Positions 44,402 to 54,714 of a DNA stretch of 64,000 bases are shown here, piece after piece. The notes under the pieces are model-generated. The model did no database searches. It was given only the letters and a program-made list of their open reading frames with translations, and was not told where the DNA came from. The position numbers and the translations under genes were made by a program. The stretch is from Francisella philomiragia subsp. philomiragia ATCC 25015 (GTDB taxonomy: Bacteria; Pseudomonadota; Gammaproteobacteria; Francisellales; Francisellaceae). Position 1 is the first letter of the stretch. The number at the start of each line of letters is the position of its first letter. The DNA lies in NCBI RefSeq assembly GCF_000156715.1, contig NZ_DS999311.1:62001-126000 (forward strand), written 5' to 3'.

Positions 44402-45358
44402 TTAATTAGTACCAATAATTTTTTGCTTCAGAAGTCTTGGAAGAGGAAAATAGACCTCCTCTTTGATACCATCAAACTCCTCAACAGCAACATCACCTTC
44501 ACAAACTTTCGATATCTCTGTAATCACCTGCTGAACAAGATACTCAGGTGCAGACGCTCCAGCACTGACTCCACAAACTTTCTTATTCTCAAACCAGGTG
44601 CTTTTAATATCCGCAGGATTATCTACCAAATAAGCATCAATCCCTTCTAGTGTCGCTAGCTCTTTAAGCCTATTAGAATTCGAACTATTTTGTGAGCCTA
44701 CAACAACTAAGACATCTATTTCTTTAAGCATTGACTTTATTGCTGTTTGACGATTCTGTGTTGCATAACAAATATCTTCTTTTTTTGGCCCTTTGATATT
44801 TGGAAACCTATTTTTTAAGGACTCTATAATTCCCTGAGTTTCGTCTACAGATAAAGTGGTTTGTGTCGCATAATACAGATTATCAGGATTTTTTATATCT
44901 AGCTTAGCAACATCTTGTTCACTTTCGACTAAATATATAGCTCCTTTTTCACTGCGATACTGACCCATAGTACCCTGAACTTCAGGGTGTCCTTTATGAC
45001 CAATCAAAACACATTCAGCATCATTATTACTTGCTAGGCGAACACCTCTATGGACTTTAGTAACTAATGGACATGTAGCATCGTATAGAACAAGATTTTT
45101 TTTAGCTGCGGCTTCTTCAACCTGTAGTGAGACACCATGAGCACTAAATATACACACAGCATCATCTGGAACTTCATCAACCTCTCTAACAAAGACTACA
45201 CCTTTTTTCTTCAAAGAATCTACAACAACCTTATTATGAACAACTTCATGACGTACATAAACAGGAGATTTTTCAACTTCTAAAACCTTTTCAACAGTCT
45301 CAACAGCTCTACTAACACCTGCACAAAAGCCTCTTGGATTAGCTAATAATATCTTCAC
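44402..45358 (-). CDS. ispH: 4-hydroxy-3-methylbut-2-enyl diphosphate reductase
   Basis: Last step of the MEP isoprenoid pathway, giving IPP and DMAPP. The 318-residue protein has the Fe-S Cys residues in NPRGFCAGVSRAVE, YDATCPLVTKVH and KKVCGVSAGASAP, and the IspH blocks FSAHGVS and GHKGHPEVQGTMGQ. It overlaps fkpB by 20 bases, the usual fkpB-ispH order. Confidence 0.95.
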   Translation of the reverse strand: MKILLANPRGFCAGVSRAVETVEKVLEVEKSPVYVRHEVVHNKVVVDSLKKKGVVFVREVDEVPDDAVCIFSAHGVSLQVEEAAAKKNLVLYDATCPLVTKVHRGVRLASNNDAECVLIGHKGHPEVQGTMGQYRSEKGAIYLVESEQDVAKLDIKNPDNLYYATQTTLSVDETQGIIESLKNRFPNIKGPKKEDICYATQNRQTAIKSMLKEIDVLVVVGSQNSSNSNRLKELATLEGIDAYLVDNPADIKSTWFENKKVCGVSAGASAPEYLVQQVITEISKVCEGDVAVEEFDGIKEEVYFPLPRLLKQKIIGTN

Positions 45359-45803
45359 CTAAATCTTCCTCTTTTTCAGCTACATCTAAAATCTTAGCTT
45401 CGAATACAATTATCTGACCTGATAATGGATGATTAAAATCTACCGTAACATCATTTTCATTGATTTCCGTAATCAAACCCGGTAGCTTAGAGCCATCTTT
45501 TTGGCTAAATGATACAATTAAGCCCTCTTCTAACTCCATATCCTTTGGAAATCTATATTTAGGCACAGAGTATATACTTGCAGGATGCTTTTCTCCAAAA
45601 GCCTCCTCTGGCATTAAAACAACTCTTTTACTATCGCCAATGGATGCACCCTCTAACTCATTTTCAACTTTATCAGTAAAGCATCCTTGACCCATTTGAA
45701 ATATAAAAGGCCTGTTATAGTTTTCTGTATCTTCAGCTATAGAACCATCTTTTAATCTAAATTTAAAATGCATTTTCACAAAGCTGTCTGAAGTTATTTT
45801 CAT
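45339..45803 (-). CDS. fkpB: FKBP-type peptidyl-prolyl isomerase (SlpA/FkpB)
   Basis: A 154-residue FKBP with an IF (insert-in-flap) domain: FKFRLKDGSIAEDTENYNRP, then FQMGQGCFTDKVENELEGAS and VDFNHPLSGQIIVFEAKILD. It assists protein folding in the cytoplasm. The stop lies inside ispH. Confidence 0.9.
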   Translation of the reverse strand: MKITSDSFVKMHFKFRLKDGSIAEDTENYNRPFIFQMGQGCFTDKVENELEGASIGDSKRVVLMPEEAFGEKHPASIYSVPKYRFPKDMELEEGLIVSFSQKDGSKLPGLITEINENDVTVDFNHPLSGQIIVFEAKILDVAEKEEDLGEDIIS

Positions 45804-45984
45804 ACAAATTCTAATTATATTTTTTGAACTTCAAGATACCATATTTAGAGATTTTATTCATCTTTTGTTTACATAACAACTTGATTTTATGGATATATGT
45901 TAAGAACCTTAGCTACAAATACTATTCTCAACAAAAACTTTATAGTAGAATCGTATTAATAAATTACAAGCTTTATTACTACTT

Positions 45985-47241
45985 ATGAAAAAACTATTTA
46001 ACTTTGCCATAGTATTGCCACTAGTACTTGCTATAGCAGGTTGTGAAACTTTTACAGGGAGTGAAAACCCTAGTGATGAAAACCTCTCCTTCCCAACATT
46101 AGAACCATGTACAAAAAAGTTAATAGAATCTAACCAGTCTTTTATATGCCTAAAAGAACAGCAAGGCCCAGATCTAATTCAAACAAATATAAAATTTGAT
46201 GCAGATAGTTATAACCTTAATGATCAAGCCAAACAAATTCTGAATAAATTATACGCATACCTGAAGCTTACAGACACTACAACATTTACAATAAGAGGAT
46301 ATGCTGGGAAAGTAGAGTCAAAACTTCTAACTGACAAAAACATACTAACCGAATATAATATCAGACTATCTAAAAATCGTGCAGAAAGTGTGGAAGAGTA
46401 TCTTGTAAGAAGAGGATTAGATAAAAACAATGGTATTATAATCAAGGCTCTAGGTTATCAAGACCCTATTGCTCCAAATGATACAAGTTCAAATAGAGCA
46501 ATAAACCAAAGAGTTGAAATCACTCTAAAAAGCAGGCTAATCGAACAAATAGATAATATAGAACAGAATCTAAAACATGTGAAGCCTGCGGATTACACTA
46601 AGTTCTTTTCAAATGTTTACTTACTAAATGGTAATGAAGTTGATAATGTATCGAGAATATATGATTCCAGAGAAAAAAGACCTGTGCTTAGCATAGGCTT
46701 TAAGATTTTTGCAAACAAAGAGTATCCTCAAAATGTCGATAACAAAAACTTTATTATTATTTCAGAACCTAAGCCACTCTCATCGTTTAATGATGATACA
46801 AAATACTATAGGCTAGGAACAGCAAAATATGATCATACTTACAAAGGTATAACAGCTCTGACAATTACCAATCTAACTAGAGAGGCTAGTGTTGGTAACT
46901 ATGTTATACCTGACGCTATTGCAGATCAGAAACTTCCAAGTCAAACCTTTAAAATGAATAGTAAAGTAACAGCCAATGTACTCGAAGATGTAATGAATAC
47001 AAACACATTCTCCTCTTCTTACAATAGCATTTTGCTTAACAAAGGGGCTTCTGATGGTCTAAAACTAGGAACAGAAGTTATACTATACGAACCAGAGAGT
47101 AGAACTGATGGATTTCCTATACCGCCTAAATATATAGGTTACGGTTTTATATATAGAGAATCAAACAACTACTCTATAGCAATAATCGTAAATTCACTAC
47201 AAGAAATTACCAGCAACTCAATGGCAACGACTCGACTATAA
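45985..47241 (+). CDS. OmpA-domain lipoprotein with an extra C-terminal domain
   Basis: A 418-residue protein with lipobox AIAGC (Cys20). An OmpA-like peptidoglycan-binding domain lies at about residues 65-180 (TNIKFDADSYNLNDQAKQIL, then RLSKNRAESVEEYLVRRGL and SNRAINQRVEITLKS). The following 230 residues are unfamiliar, ending with a short LysM-adjacent-like block (LLNKGASDGLKLGTEVILYE). It probably anchors in the outer membrane. It overlaps the dprA start by one base. Confidence 0.75.
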   Translation: MKKLFNFAIVLPLVLAIAGCETFTGSENPSDENLSFPTLEPCTKKLIESNQSFICLKEQQGPDLIQTNIKFDADSYNLNDQAKQILNKLYAYLKLTDTTTFTIRGYAGKVESKLLTDKNILTEYNIRLSKNRAESVEEYLVRRGLDKNNGIIIKALGYQDPIAPNDTSSNRAINQRVEITLKSRLIEQIDNIEQNLKHVKPADYTKFFSNVYLLNGNEVDNVSRIYDSREKRPVLSIGFKIFANKEYPQNVDNKNFIIISEPKPLSSFNDDTKYYRLGTAKYDHTYKGITALTITNLTREASVGNYVIPDAIADQKLPSQTFKMNSKVTANVLEDVMNTNTFSSSYNSILLNKGASDGLKLGTEVILYEPESRTDGFPIPPKYIGYGFIYRESNNYSIAIIVNSLQEITSNSMATTRL

Positions 47242-48341
47242 TGAATAATACCATACGGTCTATCATAGTTCTTTCATGCACTCCACACTTTGGCAACAGT
47301 CGTCTTCTAAAAGCATTAGAGCTTAACATTAACTTTAATGATATTATTGATAATCCAAACAAATATACTAAAAGCTTATCGCTACGTTCTGAAAGCATAG
47401 AATATCTCAACGACAGAAAGTATCTAGGCTATCTTGACAAGCTGTATAACTGGCTAGAAAATAGTCATAATAAATTGATAACATACACAGATCAAGCTTA
47501 TCCAGAAAGTCTCAAACATATTAGCAATCCTCCTTTTGTATTATATTGTACTGGTAATACAAAGCTTTTAGAGACTGCTCAATTAGCAATTGTTGGTGCA
47601 AGAAAAAACTCTACTTATGGAAAGAATGCCACCTACAAACTTTGCAAAGAACTTAAAGACTCAAATATCACAATAACGAGTGGGCTAGCATATGGAATAG
47701 ATACGTTAGCTCATAAATATGCTCTTGAAAACAGTTTAAGTACTATTGCGGTAGTAGGTACTGGAGTTGATATTATATACCCAAGTTCAAATAGAGAACT
47801 ATATAGCAATATTATTTCCAATAATGGATTAATAATATCTGAACTACCTCTAGGAACAACAGCTTCACGTTATACTTTCCCTCAGAGAAATCGTATAATT
47901 AGTGGACTATCTAAAGGAGTAGTTGTAATTGAAGCAGCTAGTAAAAGTGGCTCATTAATAACTGCTCAACATGCTCTTGAACAAAACAAAGAAGTATTTG
48001 CAGTACCAGGAAGTATTTTTAGTACCTCAAGTCAAGGCTGTAATGAGTTAATCAAACAAGGAGCGAAACTTGTTTGTGATATTAATGATATTTTAGAAGA
48101 GATAAATATTGACCCAAATAACTCTTTACAAGAAACTTCTACAAAAATAGCTGACGATAATATAAAGCTAAGCAACTCCGAAAAAGTAATTCTAGATATT
48201 ATAGGTCAGGGACTCACAACGATTGACAAAATAGTTACTGAATCAAAACTTCCTTATATGGAAATAACTCCAATCCTATTTGAACTCGAACTCAAATCGC
48301 TGATCGAATCAGTACCAGGTGGATATATAAATACGCAATAA
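47241..48341 (+). CDS. dprA: DNA processing protein DprA
   Basis: A 366-residue recombination mediator that loads RecA on incoming single-stranded DNA during transformation. The Rossmann-like domain shows IVGARKNSTYG, SGLAYGIDTLAHK, VVGTGVDIIYPSSN, RFPQRN-like YTFPQRNRIISGLSKG and EAASKSGSLITAQHAL. A C-terminal winged-helix domain follows (LDIIGQGLTTIDKIVTESKL). Confidence 0.93.
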   Translation: MNNTIRSIIVLSCTPHFGNSRLLKALELNINFNDIIDNPNKYTKSLSLRSESIEYLNDRKYLGYLDKLYNWLENSHNKLITYTDQAYPESLKHISNPPFVLYCTGNTKLLETAQLAIVGARKNSTYGKNATYKLCKELKDSNITITSGLAYGIDTLAHKYALENSLSTIAVVGTGVDIIYPSSNRELYSNIISNNGLIISELPLGTTASRYTFPQRNRIISGLSKGVVVIEAASKSGSLITAQHALEQNKEVFAVPGSIFSTSSQGCNELIKQGAKLVCDINDILEEINIDPNNSLQETSTKIADDNIKLSNSEKVILDIIGQGLTTIDKIVTESKLPYMEITPILFELELKSLIESVPGGYINTQ

Positions 48342-48414
48342 ATCGCAACTCAGCAATTACCATAACTACTAAGGTCTGCTATACTTCATATATGCAGTCA
48401 TACTGAGACTCAAG

Positions 48415-50130
48415 ATGGTTCTACAGTTAGTGCTTAACATACTCAAAAATCCCTTCATAGCACTATTTTTAACAGTGAGTATTGGTTATCTACTCGGAAA
48501 GATAAAATATAAGACTTTTGTATTAGGTGGTATTTCAGGATCTCTGATAATTGGAGTGATCATAGGACAACTTAATATTATGATTCCGCCAGAGATAGGC
48601 TCTTTGTTTTTTGCTTTATTTATATATGCCGTTGGCTATCAAGGAGGAGCACAATTTTTTAGATCCTTAAATAAAAGTACTCTTTTATTGTTAGCTTCTT
48701 CGACTATAACATGTCTCTTAGGGTTAATATGTGTATTAACTTTTGCTTGGATATTCGGATTAGATAAAGGTACTGCAGCTGGATTAGGTGCTGGAGGATT
48801 AACTCAATCAGCCATGATAGGTTCAGCAAATAATGCAATAGCTGCTATAAGCTCACTGCCAGAGTCAATTATTCATACAATGCAAGCTAACGTCGCCGTT
48901 GGATATGCAGTATGTTATATCTTTGGATCTTTTGGGCCAATTATCCTATTAGCTACAATCTTCCCCCTTATAATGAAATGGGATATCAGAAAAGAAGCTA
49001 TTAAGCTAGCGACTGAACAATCAGATGGTAGCTTGGATTTAGAAGCTGGTCAATTCTCTGCTTTTAGCGAATACACTACTCGAGCATATAGAATTAGTCA
49101 CAACTCAGAACTACTAAACAAATCAGTTATAGAAATATATAAAGCATATGAGTATAAAGTAGTAATAGAAAATATCATTCGCAATGATAAGCTACTAACC
49201 ATAACCCCTAAAACCACCATCCATACTGATGATATAGTAGCCATAACATTCTACAAAGATTTAGACATACAATCTATCATTTCAAATGATGATGAAGTTA
49301 CCAAACCTGAGCAATTCAACTTTATTGAAGAAAAAAGATCTTTGATATTAACAAACAAAAATCTTTTCAACAAAACTATCCAAGAAATCAAAACCATAAT
49401 TCAAGACAAAAACTACTATGGAGTATTTTTACAAAAAATTATTCGTTCCGGGCAAAAGCTTCCTATTTCTGACGAACTAAAGCTAAGAAGAGGTGATGAA
49501 ATTGTATTAGTAGGCAAACCAGAAGATCTTGATAAAATTAGCAACAAGATAGGGACTTATATTTCTGAAGCTCCGATCACTGATTTCATCTTCTTTGGTT
49601 TAGGAATGGTTTTAGGCTATATTTTGGGCTTAATAAGTTTCAATATCTTTGGTATTTCAATAACTTTAGGCGCTGGTGTTGGTTGCTTGCTATCAGGCTT
49701 GATTTTTGGTTGGATCAGATCAGTGAAACCTCAATTTAGCAATCTACCATTAGGGGCTTCTAATTTTATCAGAGACTTCGGTTTAGCAATATTTGTAGCT
49801 AGTGTTGGAATTACTGCTGGACCTCAAGCCATTATCGCCATCAAAGAGCACGGGCTTACACTATTTTTCTTGGGTATTGGTGTAACTATCATACCTCAAG
49901 TAATTTCTTTTTATATATCGTATTATCTACTTAAAATCAAAAACCCTATTGTATTATTAGCAACTATTGCTGGTGGTAGAAGCGCAAATCCTGGTTTTGC
50001 AGCTCTATTAGAACGCGCTGGCAACGCTACCCCTGTAATTCCATTCACATCATCTTATGCTTTAGCAAATATATGGCTGACACTATGGGGTCCTATTATA
50101 GTTGCATTAGTCACAATCATACCCAAATAA
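48415..50130 (+). CDS. aspT: Aspartate:alanine antiporter (AspT-like)
   Basis: A 571-residue AAE-family transporter. It has two membrane halves with a duplicated signature (GGLTQSAMIGSANNAIAAIS, then GGRSANPGFAALLERAG in the second half), and a cytoplasmic middle with two TrkA-C-like domains (about 205-385). AspT exchanges aspartate for alanine. The aspartate 4-decarboxylase gene follows 12 bases later, making a classic precursor-product antiport pair. Confidence 0.88.
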   Translation: MVLQLVLNILKNPFIALFLTVSIGYLLGKIKYKTFVLGGISGSLIIGVIIGQLNIMIPPEIGSLFFALFIYAVGYQGGAQFFRSLNKSTLLLLASSTITCLLGLICVLTFAWIFGLDKGTAAGLGAGGLTQSAMIGSANNAIAAISSLPESIIHTMQANVAVGYAVCYIFGSFGPIILLATIFPLIMKWDIRKEAIKLATEQSDGSLDLEAGQFSAFSEYTTRAYRISHNSELLNKSVIEIYKAYEYKVVIENIIRNDKLLTITPKTTIHTDDIVAITFYKDLDIQSIISNDDEVTKPEQFNFIEEKRSLILTNKNLFNKTIQEIKTIIQDKNYYGVFLQKIIRSGQKLPISDELKLRRGDEIVLVGKPEDLDKISNKIGTYISEAPITDFIFFGLGMVLGYILGLISFNIFGISITLGAGVGCLLSGLIFGWIRSVKPQFSNLPLGASNFIRDFGLAIFVASVGITAGPQAIIAIKEHGLTLFFLGIGVTIIPQVISFYISYYLLKIKNPIVLLATIAGGRSANPGFAALLERAGNATPVIPFTSSYALANIWLTLWGPIIVALVTIIPK

Positions 50131-50142
50131 AAGGATATTTTC

Positions 50143-51723
50143 ATGAGTCAACAAGATTTAAGTCCATTTGAATTTAAAGATGAATTAATAAAATTAGCAA
50201 CAAGTAAAGCCGATAGATTAATGTTGAATGCTGGTCGTGGCAATCCTAATTTTTTGGCAACAGTTCCAAGACATGCTTTCTTACGCCTTGGAGACTTTGC
50301 ACTTAAAGAATCTGAAAGATCTTACTCCTATCTTGATAACATCTTTGGTGGCTTACCTGAGAAAAAAGGCATATTAGAAAGATTTGATTTCTACTGCATG
50401 GCTAATGATAAGCTAGATGGAATTAGTTTTCTTAAAGCTGCAATCTCTTTCGTTGATGATCATTTAGGCATCAATAAAGAAGACTTCTTATATGAAATGA
50501 CTAATGCATATCTTGGATGTAACTATCCTTCGCCACCAAGGATACTTTCTATCACCGAAAAAATAGTAATGTACTATCTGCGTGAAGAACTCTATAAGAA
50601 TACGGATATTCCACTAGAATTTGATATTTTTGCGACAGAAGGTGGTACTGCTGCTATGACATATATTTTCCAATCTGCGAAAATAAATGGTCTGCTTAAT
50701 GCCAATGATAAAATAGCGATGATTAGCCCTATTTTTTCACCATATCTTGAAATTCCAGAGCTTCCAGAATATAACAATACTATAGTTCACATCTATGCTG
50801 ATGAACAAGCAGATTGGCAAGTTACTGACAAAGAACTTGAAAAGCTACTTGATCCTACTATCAAGATTCTTTGCTTAGTAAATCCAAGTAATCCACCATC
50901 TGTCAAAATTAGTGACTCTGTTTTAGAAAAAATAGCGAATATCATCGAAAATCACCGATCTGACCTAATGATTATTACCGATGATGTTTATGCAACTTTT
51001 TCAGATGACTTTGAATCATTATTCTCAAAATGCGCCTCCAACACCCTTTGCGTTTACTCATTCTCCAAGTACTTTGGAGCAACTGGTTGGCGTATCGGTA
51101 CGATTGCCCTACACAAAGACAATATTTTTGATAAACTAATTAGCGAACTTGATGATAAAAAACTGCAAGAGCTTGATAAGCATTACAGCTCTCTTACAAC
51201 AAATTCAAGAACATTAAAGTTTATTGATAGATTAGTAGCTGATAGTCGCTCTGTTGCACTAAATCATACTGCTGGTATCTCACTACCTCAACAATTACAA
51301 ATGAGCCTTTTTGCACTTTCTAGCTTATTAGATAATCAAGATATTTATCGTAAAGAAGCAAAAAAGCTTATCAGAAGACGCTATAATATGTTATTTAATT
51401 CAATATCACCTAAGATACAGCACCATTATAATTCAAATAATGTTGGATATTATACACTTCTAGATTTAGAACATCTCTCGACTGTAATTTATGATAAGCT
51501 TTTTTCTAAATGGTTAATACAAAATCATAGTGTTAATGATATGCTAAAAACTTTAGCATCTGAAACGGGGATTGTACTTCTACCTGGTAATGGCTTTGAT
51601 GATCTACATCCTTCTGCTAGAGTTTCTTTAGCAAACTTACGCGAGTGTGATTATAGAAATATAGGAATCAATATTAGACAACAATTAGACAACCTATATT
51701 CTGAATATAAAAAATCTTGCTAA
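50143..51723 (+). CDS. aspD: Aspartate 4-decarboxylase / aspartate aminotransferase
   Basis: A 526-residue PLP enzyme of the aminotransferase fold class I. The PLP Lys lies in YSFSKYFGATGWRIGTIAL and the LNAGRGNPNFL motif near the N-terminus is typical of AspD. It turns aspartate into alanine and CO2, consuming a proton. With AspT this gives net proton removal and can build proton motive force. An AAAGGA precedes the ATG. Confidence 0.88.
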   Translation: MSQQDLSPFEFKDELIKLATSKADRLMLNAGRGNPNFLATVPRHAFLRLGDFALKESERSYSYLDNIFGGLPEKKGILERFDFYCMANDKLDGISFLKAAISFVDDHLGINKEDFLYEMTNAYLGCNYPSPPRILSITEKIVMYYLREELYKNTDIPLEFDIFATEGGTAAMTYIFQSAKINGLLNANDKIAMISPIFSPYLEIPELPEYNNTIVHIYADEQADWQVTDKELEKLLDPTIKILCLVNPSNPPSVKISDSVLEKIANIIENHRSDLMIITDDVYATFSDDFESLFSKCASNTLCVYSFSKYFGATGWRIGTIALHKDNIFDKLISELDDKKLQELDKHYSSLTTNSRTLKFIDRLVADSRSVALNHTAGISLPQQLQMSLFALSSLLDNQDIYRKEAKKLIRRRYNMLFNSISPKIQHHYNSNNVGYYTLLDLEHLSTVIYDKLFSKWLIQNHSVNDMLKTLASETGIVLLPGNGFDDLHPSARVSLANLRECDYRNIGINIRQQLDNLYSEYKKSC

Positions 51724-51794
51724 ACATCAAAACCAAATAGACTTTTATCATACTAATTACTACAATATAGCTTTTAGTGATTTAGCTGTAAAAT

Positions 51795-53108
51795 ATGTTG
51801 AAAACAATAGAATCATTCTTTGATCTAAAAGCAAATAACACCTCAATAAAAAAAGAATTCCTAGCAGCATTAGCTTCCTTTCTAGCGATTTCTTATATCA
51901 TCGTAGTAAATCCAAAAATACTAGCTGCTGCTGGTATGCCTAGCAATGCTTTGGTAACAAGCACAATCTTAGTATCTGCTTTTGGTAGCATAATTATGGG
52001 ATTATTTACACGCAATCCTTTTGTAGTAGCTCCTGGTATGGGAATGAATATTTTCTTCTCATATACTGCTGTATCAGTGTATCACTTACCATGGCAAACC
52101 GTATTAGGCGCAACATTTTGGTCAGGAATAATATTTAGCTTATTAGTAATTTTAAATATTCGTACAAAAATCATGCTAAGCCTCCCTAAGTCAATCAAGC
52201 AATCCCTAGGAGCTGGTATTGGACTCTTTATTGCATATATCGGCTTTATAAATAGTGGCTTTATTACTTCTAATGAAGGCTTATTAACTTTAAATAGCAT
52301 CAATCCACATACCATATTATTTATGGTCTGTTTAATATTATTAGTAATACTTTTCATAAAAAAAATTCCTGCACCAATTATTATAGTAATCATAATAGGC
52401 TATATATTCTCTATACCTTTAGAGCATTTTTCTCATGAAAAAATAATAGCTCTACCAACTACTATAGTAAGTGCTCCTGATTTCTCTTTGATAGGTCAAA
52501 TAGATTTTATAAGTGGCTTAAAATTCGCTATTTTGCCAACAATATTCACGTTCTGCTTTTTAAGTCTTTTTGATGGTACTGGAACCATATCAAGCTTATA
52601 TGGAAGTATGCAAAAAGAGCACAATCATAGAGATAAAGAACTAAAGAAAACCTTCCTTGCTGATGCTACAAGCGCTACAGTATCTGGCATACTAGGATCT
52701 AGTCCATCTACAGTAGTTGTAGAATCTGGTGTAGGCATTGCTCAAGGAGCTCGCTCTGGTCTTACAGCTATCTTTGCGGGTTTAATGTTTTTACCATTTT
52801 TATTCCTATCACCATTAATTAGCTCTATCCCTATAGAAGTGATTTCTCCAGCATTAGTTCTAATAGGTATAATGATGATGCAACAAGTAGCAAATGTTAA
52901 TTGGAGCGACTTCGTTCAAGCTACACCGGCATTTTTCACCATAATAATGATGACTCTCGCATCATCGATATCAACAGGTATTGCTACAGGTATCTTAGTC
53001 TGGTTTTTAATATCTGTTTTTTGCAATAGAAAAGAGCTAAATATTACTGCCGGCATTATTACAATTTTCTGTGCAATCATGTTTCTTCATGCCGTTAATT
53101 TATTCTAA
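51795..53108 (+). CDS. NCS2 family purine/xanthine permease (AzgA-like)
   Basis: A 437-residue transporter with 12 or more helices. Blocks such as FVVAPGMGMNIFFSYTA, LGAGIGLFIAYIGF, FLSLFDGTGTISSLYG and LGSSPSTVVVESGVGIAQGA RSGL are those of the AzgA subfamily, which imports adenine, guanine or hypoxanthine. It follows aspD with a 71-base gap and may be separately transcribed. Confidence 0.88.
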   Translation: MLKTIESFFDLKANNTSIKKEFLAALASFLAISYIIVVNPKILAAAGMPSNALVTSTILVSAFGSIIMGLFTRNPFVVAPGMGMNIFFSYTAVSVYHLPWQTVLGATFWSGIIFSLLVILNIRTKIMLSLPKSIKQSLGAGIGLFIAYIGFINSGFITSNEGLLTLNSINPHTILFMVCLILLVILFIKKIPAPIIIVIIIGYIFSIPLEHFSHEKIIALPTTIVSAPDFSLIGQIDFISGLKFAILPTIFTFCFLSLFDGTGTISSLYGSMQKEHNHRDKELKKTFLADATSATVSGILGSSPSTVVVESGVGIAQGARSGLTAIFAGLMFLPFLFLSPLISSIPIEVISPALVLIGIMMMQQVANVNWSDFVQATPAFFTIIMMTLASSISTGIATGILVWFLISVFCNRKELNITAGIITIFCAIMFLHAVNLF

Positions 53109-53276
53109 AGGAACCATCATCAGAAATTATTCATTACTCACCTAAGAAATAACCGCCAATTTTTAATAAAAAATTAACCATTTAGTATTTACTAATAATT
53201 ATTCATTTAGCATAATTAAAATGATAGCAATTAATTTGTGTCAATTTAATTTTAATAACTGTTAGGAGAATAACCA

Positions 53277-53612
53277 ATGACTATAAAAAAATTATCAGGA
53301 ATAATACTTACTTCTGTAATATGTGTAGGCTTACTTGCTTCATGTGGTCCGAATAAAAAAGAACGTACTTTGCAAGATCTAGAACAACAACAAAGCCAAT
53401 TAAATGAACAAGCTAAACAAGATCAATTAGAAGCTAATACATTAACAACTGATGCTGGAAATCTTGATAAAGAAGCTAAAGCTGATACTTCTAAGTCTCA
53501 GTACGACAAAGATCAGGCAAATGTTCTAAATGCGGAAGCTCAACAAAATCTCTCAAAAGCAGCTAGTCTAGATGCACAAATTGAGAAAGCAAAATCTGAC
53601 GCAACAGAATAA
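53277..53612 (+). CDS. Small coiled-coil lipoprotein
   Basis: A 111-residue protein with lipobox LLASC (Cys23). The mature part is a Gln/Asp/Ala-rich helix (LEQQQSQLNEQAKQDQLEAN) likely to form a coiled coil, resembling short Lpp-like spacers. A strong AGGAG site precedes the ATG. There is a 168-base AT-rich gap upstream with room for a promoter. Confidence 0.65.
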   Translation: MTIKKLSGIILTSVICVGLLASCGPNKKERTLQDLEQQQSQLNEQAKQDQLEANTLTTDAGNLDKEAKADTSKSQYDKDQANVLNAEAQQNLSKAASLDAQIEKAKSDATE

Positions 53613-53635
53613 AACATCTCAAATTTTAAACTATT

Positions 53636-53989
53636 CTAACCCCATTTTTCTTCGTATTCTTTTTTATTCCAGCCAGTTCTAGCATAGTTGCCATCTACAA
53701 CTAAAGGTCTTTTAAATAATAGGGCATCTGAGACTAAAAGCTCAAATGCTTCTTGCTCTGACAAAGCATCAATTTTTTCTTTAAGACCCATTTCCGTAAA
53801 AAGCTTACCTTTAGAGTTAAATAAATCTATTACCTGAAAATTACCAATTTGTTTTATCTCTTTTATTTCTTGCCAAGTAGGTTTATTTTGTCTGAGATTT
53901 ATATATTCAACTTTCTTGCCTTTTTCCTCAAAAAACTTAAGAGCAGATCTTACACTTGTACAATTATTTATCCCAAATACCTTTATCAT
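53636..53989 (-). CDS. ArsC/Spx-like (YffB) family protein
   Basis: A 117-residue thioredoxin-fold protein starting MIKVFGINNCTSVRSALKFF with one conserved Cys near residue 10, and the FKRPLVVDGNYARTGW end seen in the YffB/ArsC family. These are reductase-like proteins with glutathione. Whether it reduces arsenate is unknown. It converges on the coiled-coil lipoprotein gene. Confidence 0.8.
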   Translation of the reverse strand: MIKVFGINNCTSVRSALKFFEEKGKKVEYINLRQNKPTWQEIKEIKQIGNFQVIDLFNSKGKLFTEMGLKEKIDALSEQEAFELLVSDALLFKRPLVVDGNYARTGWNKKEYEEKWG

Positions 53990-54007
53990 ATTATTCTCCT
54001 TCCTAAA

Positions 54008-54649
54008 CTAATAAAAGAAACCTTTAATTCCATCAAAAATCATTTCTACAGAAATAGCAACTAGCATCAACCCCATAATTTTTGAAATAACATCTATAGT
54101 ATGCTCTCCAAGAAATGCTGATATCTTAGGCAAGTACCTAAAAAACAACCACAACACAATTGCCACGAATAATAAACATAAATTTGCAATAACCTTTGAC
54201 TCAATAGTTGCAAAATATTCATGTGAATCTGTAATCACAGTAGCTATTGTCCCTGGACCAGCTAATAGAGGTATAGCTAAGGGTACAACTGCTAAATCTC
54301 TAGCAGAAACACTTTTTACTGTAGTATCTGATACTGGCTGTGCTAATACTCCCAAAATTCTCAAGCCAAAGAATAAAACAATCACCCCGCCACCAGCACG
54401 AAAAGCATCTTGGTTAATACCAAAAATAGATAAGATATCATTACCAAACCATACCATTAGACTAAGTATAGCTAAAAATGCTAATATCATTGTGAAGACA
54501 ATTGTGTTCTTCTCTTTTTGATCTGATTGTTTTACAGTATCAAGATATATTCCAGCTAATGAAAATGGATTAATTATTGCAAATAAGCTAATAATAAACT
54601 TTAAGATAATTGCTATTTTGACTCCTAAAATCACAATATAAAAATTCAA
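54008..54649 (-). CDS. MarC family membrane protein
   Basis: A 213-residue protein with six helices. LFAIINPFSLAGIYL near the N-terminus, then FRAGGGVIVLFFGLRIL and VVPLAIPLLAGPGTIATVIT match MarC (UPF0056). Its transport role is not established. It lies 18 bases upstream of the YffB-like gene on the same strand. Confidence 0.85.
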   Translation of the reverse strand: MNFYIVILGVKIAIILKFIISLFAIINPFSLAGIYLDTVKQSDQKEKNTIVFTMILAFLAILSLMVWFGNDILSIFGINQDAFRAGGGVIVLFFGLRILGVLAQPVSDTTVKSVSARDLAVVPLAIPLLAGPGTIATVITDSHEYFATIESKVIANLCLLFVAIVLWLFFRYLPKISAFLGEHTIDVISKIMGLMLVAISVEMIFDGIKGFFY

Positions 54650-54714
54650 TTTATAAAACGTTACACAAATACTATTTACCTAGAAACTAAATGTAAACCC
54701 GCAATATACAATTT

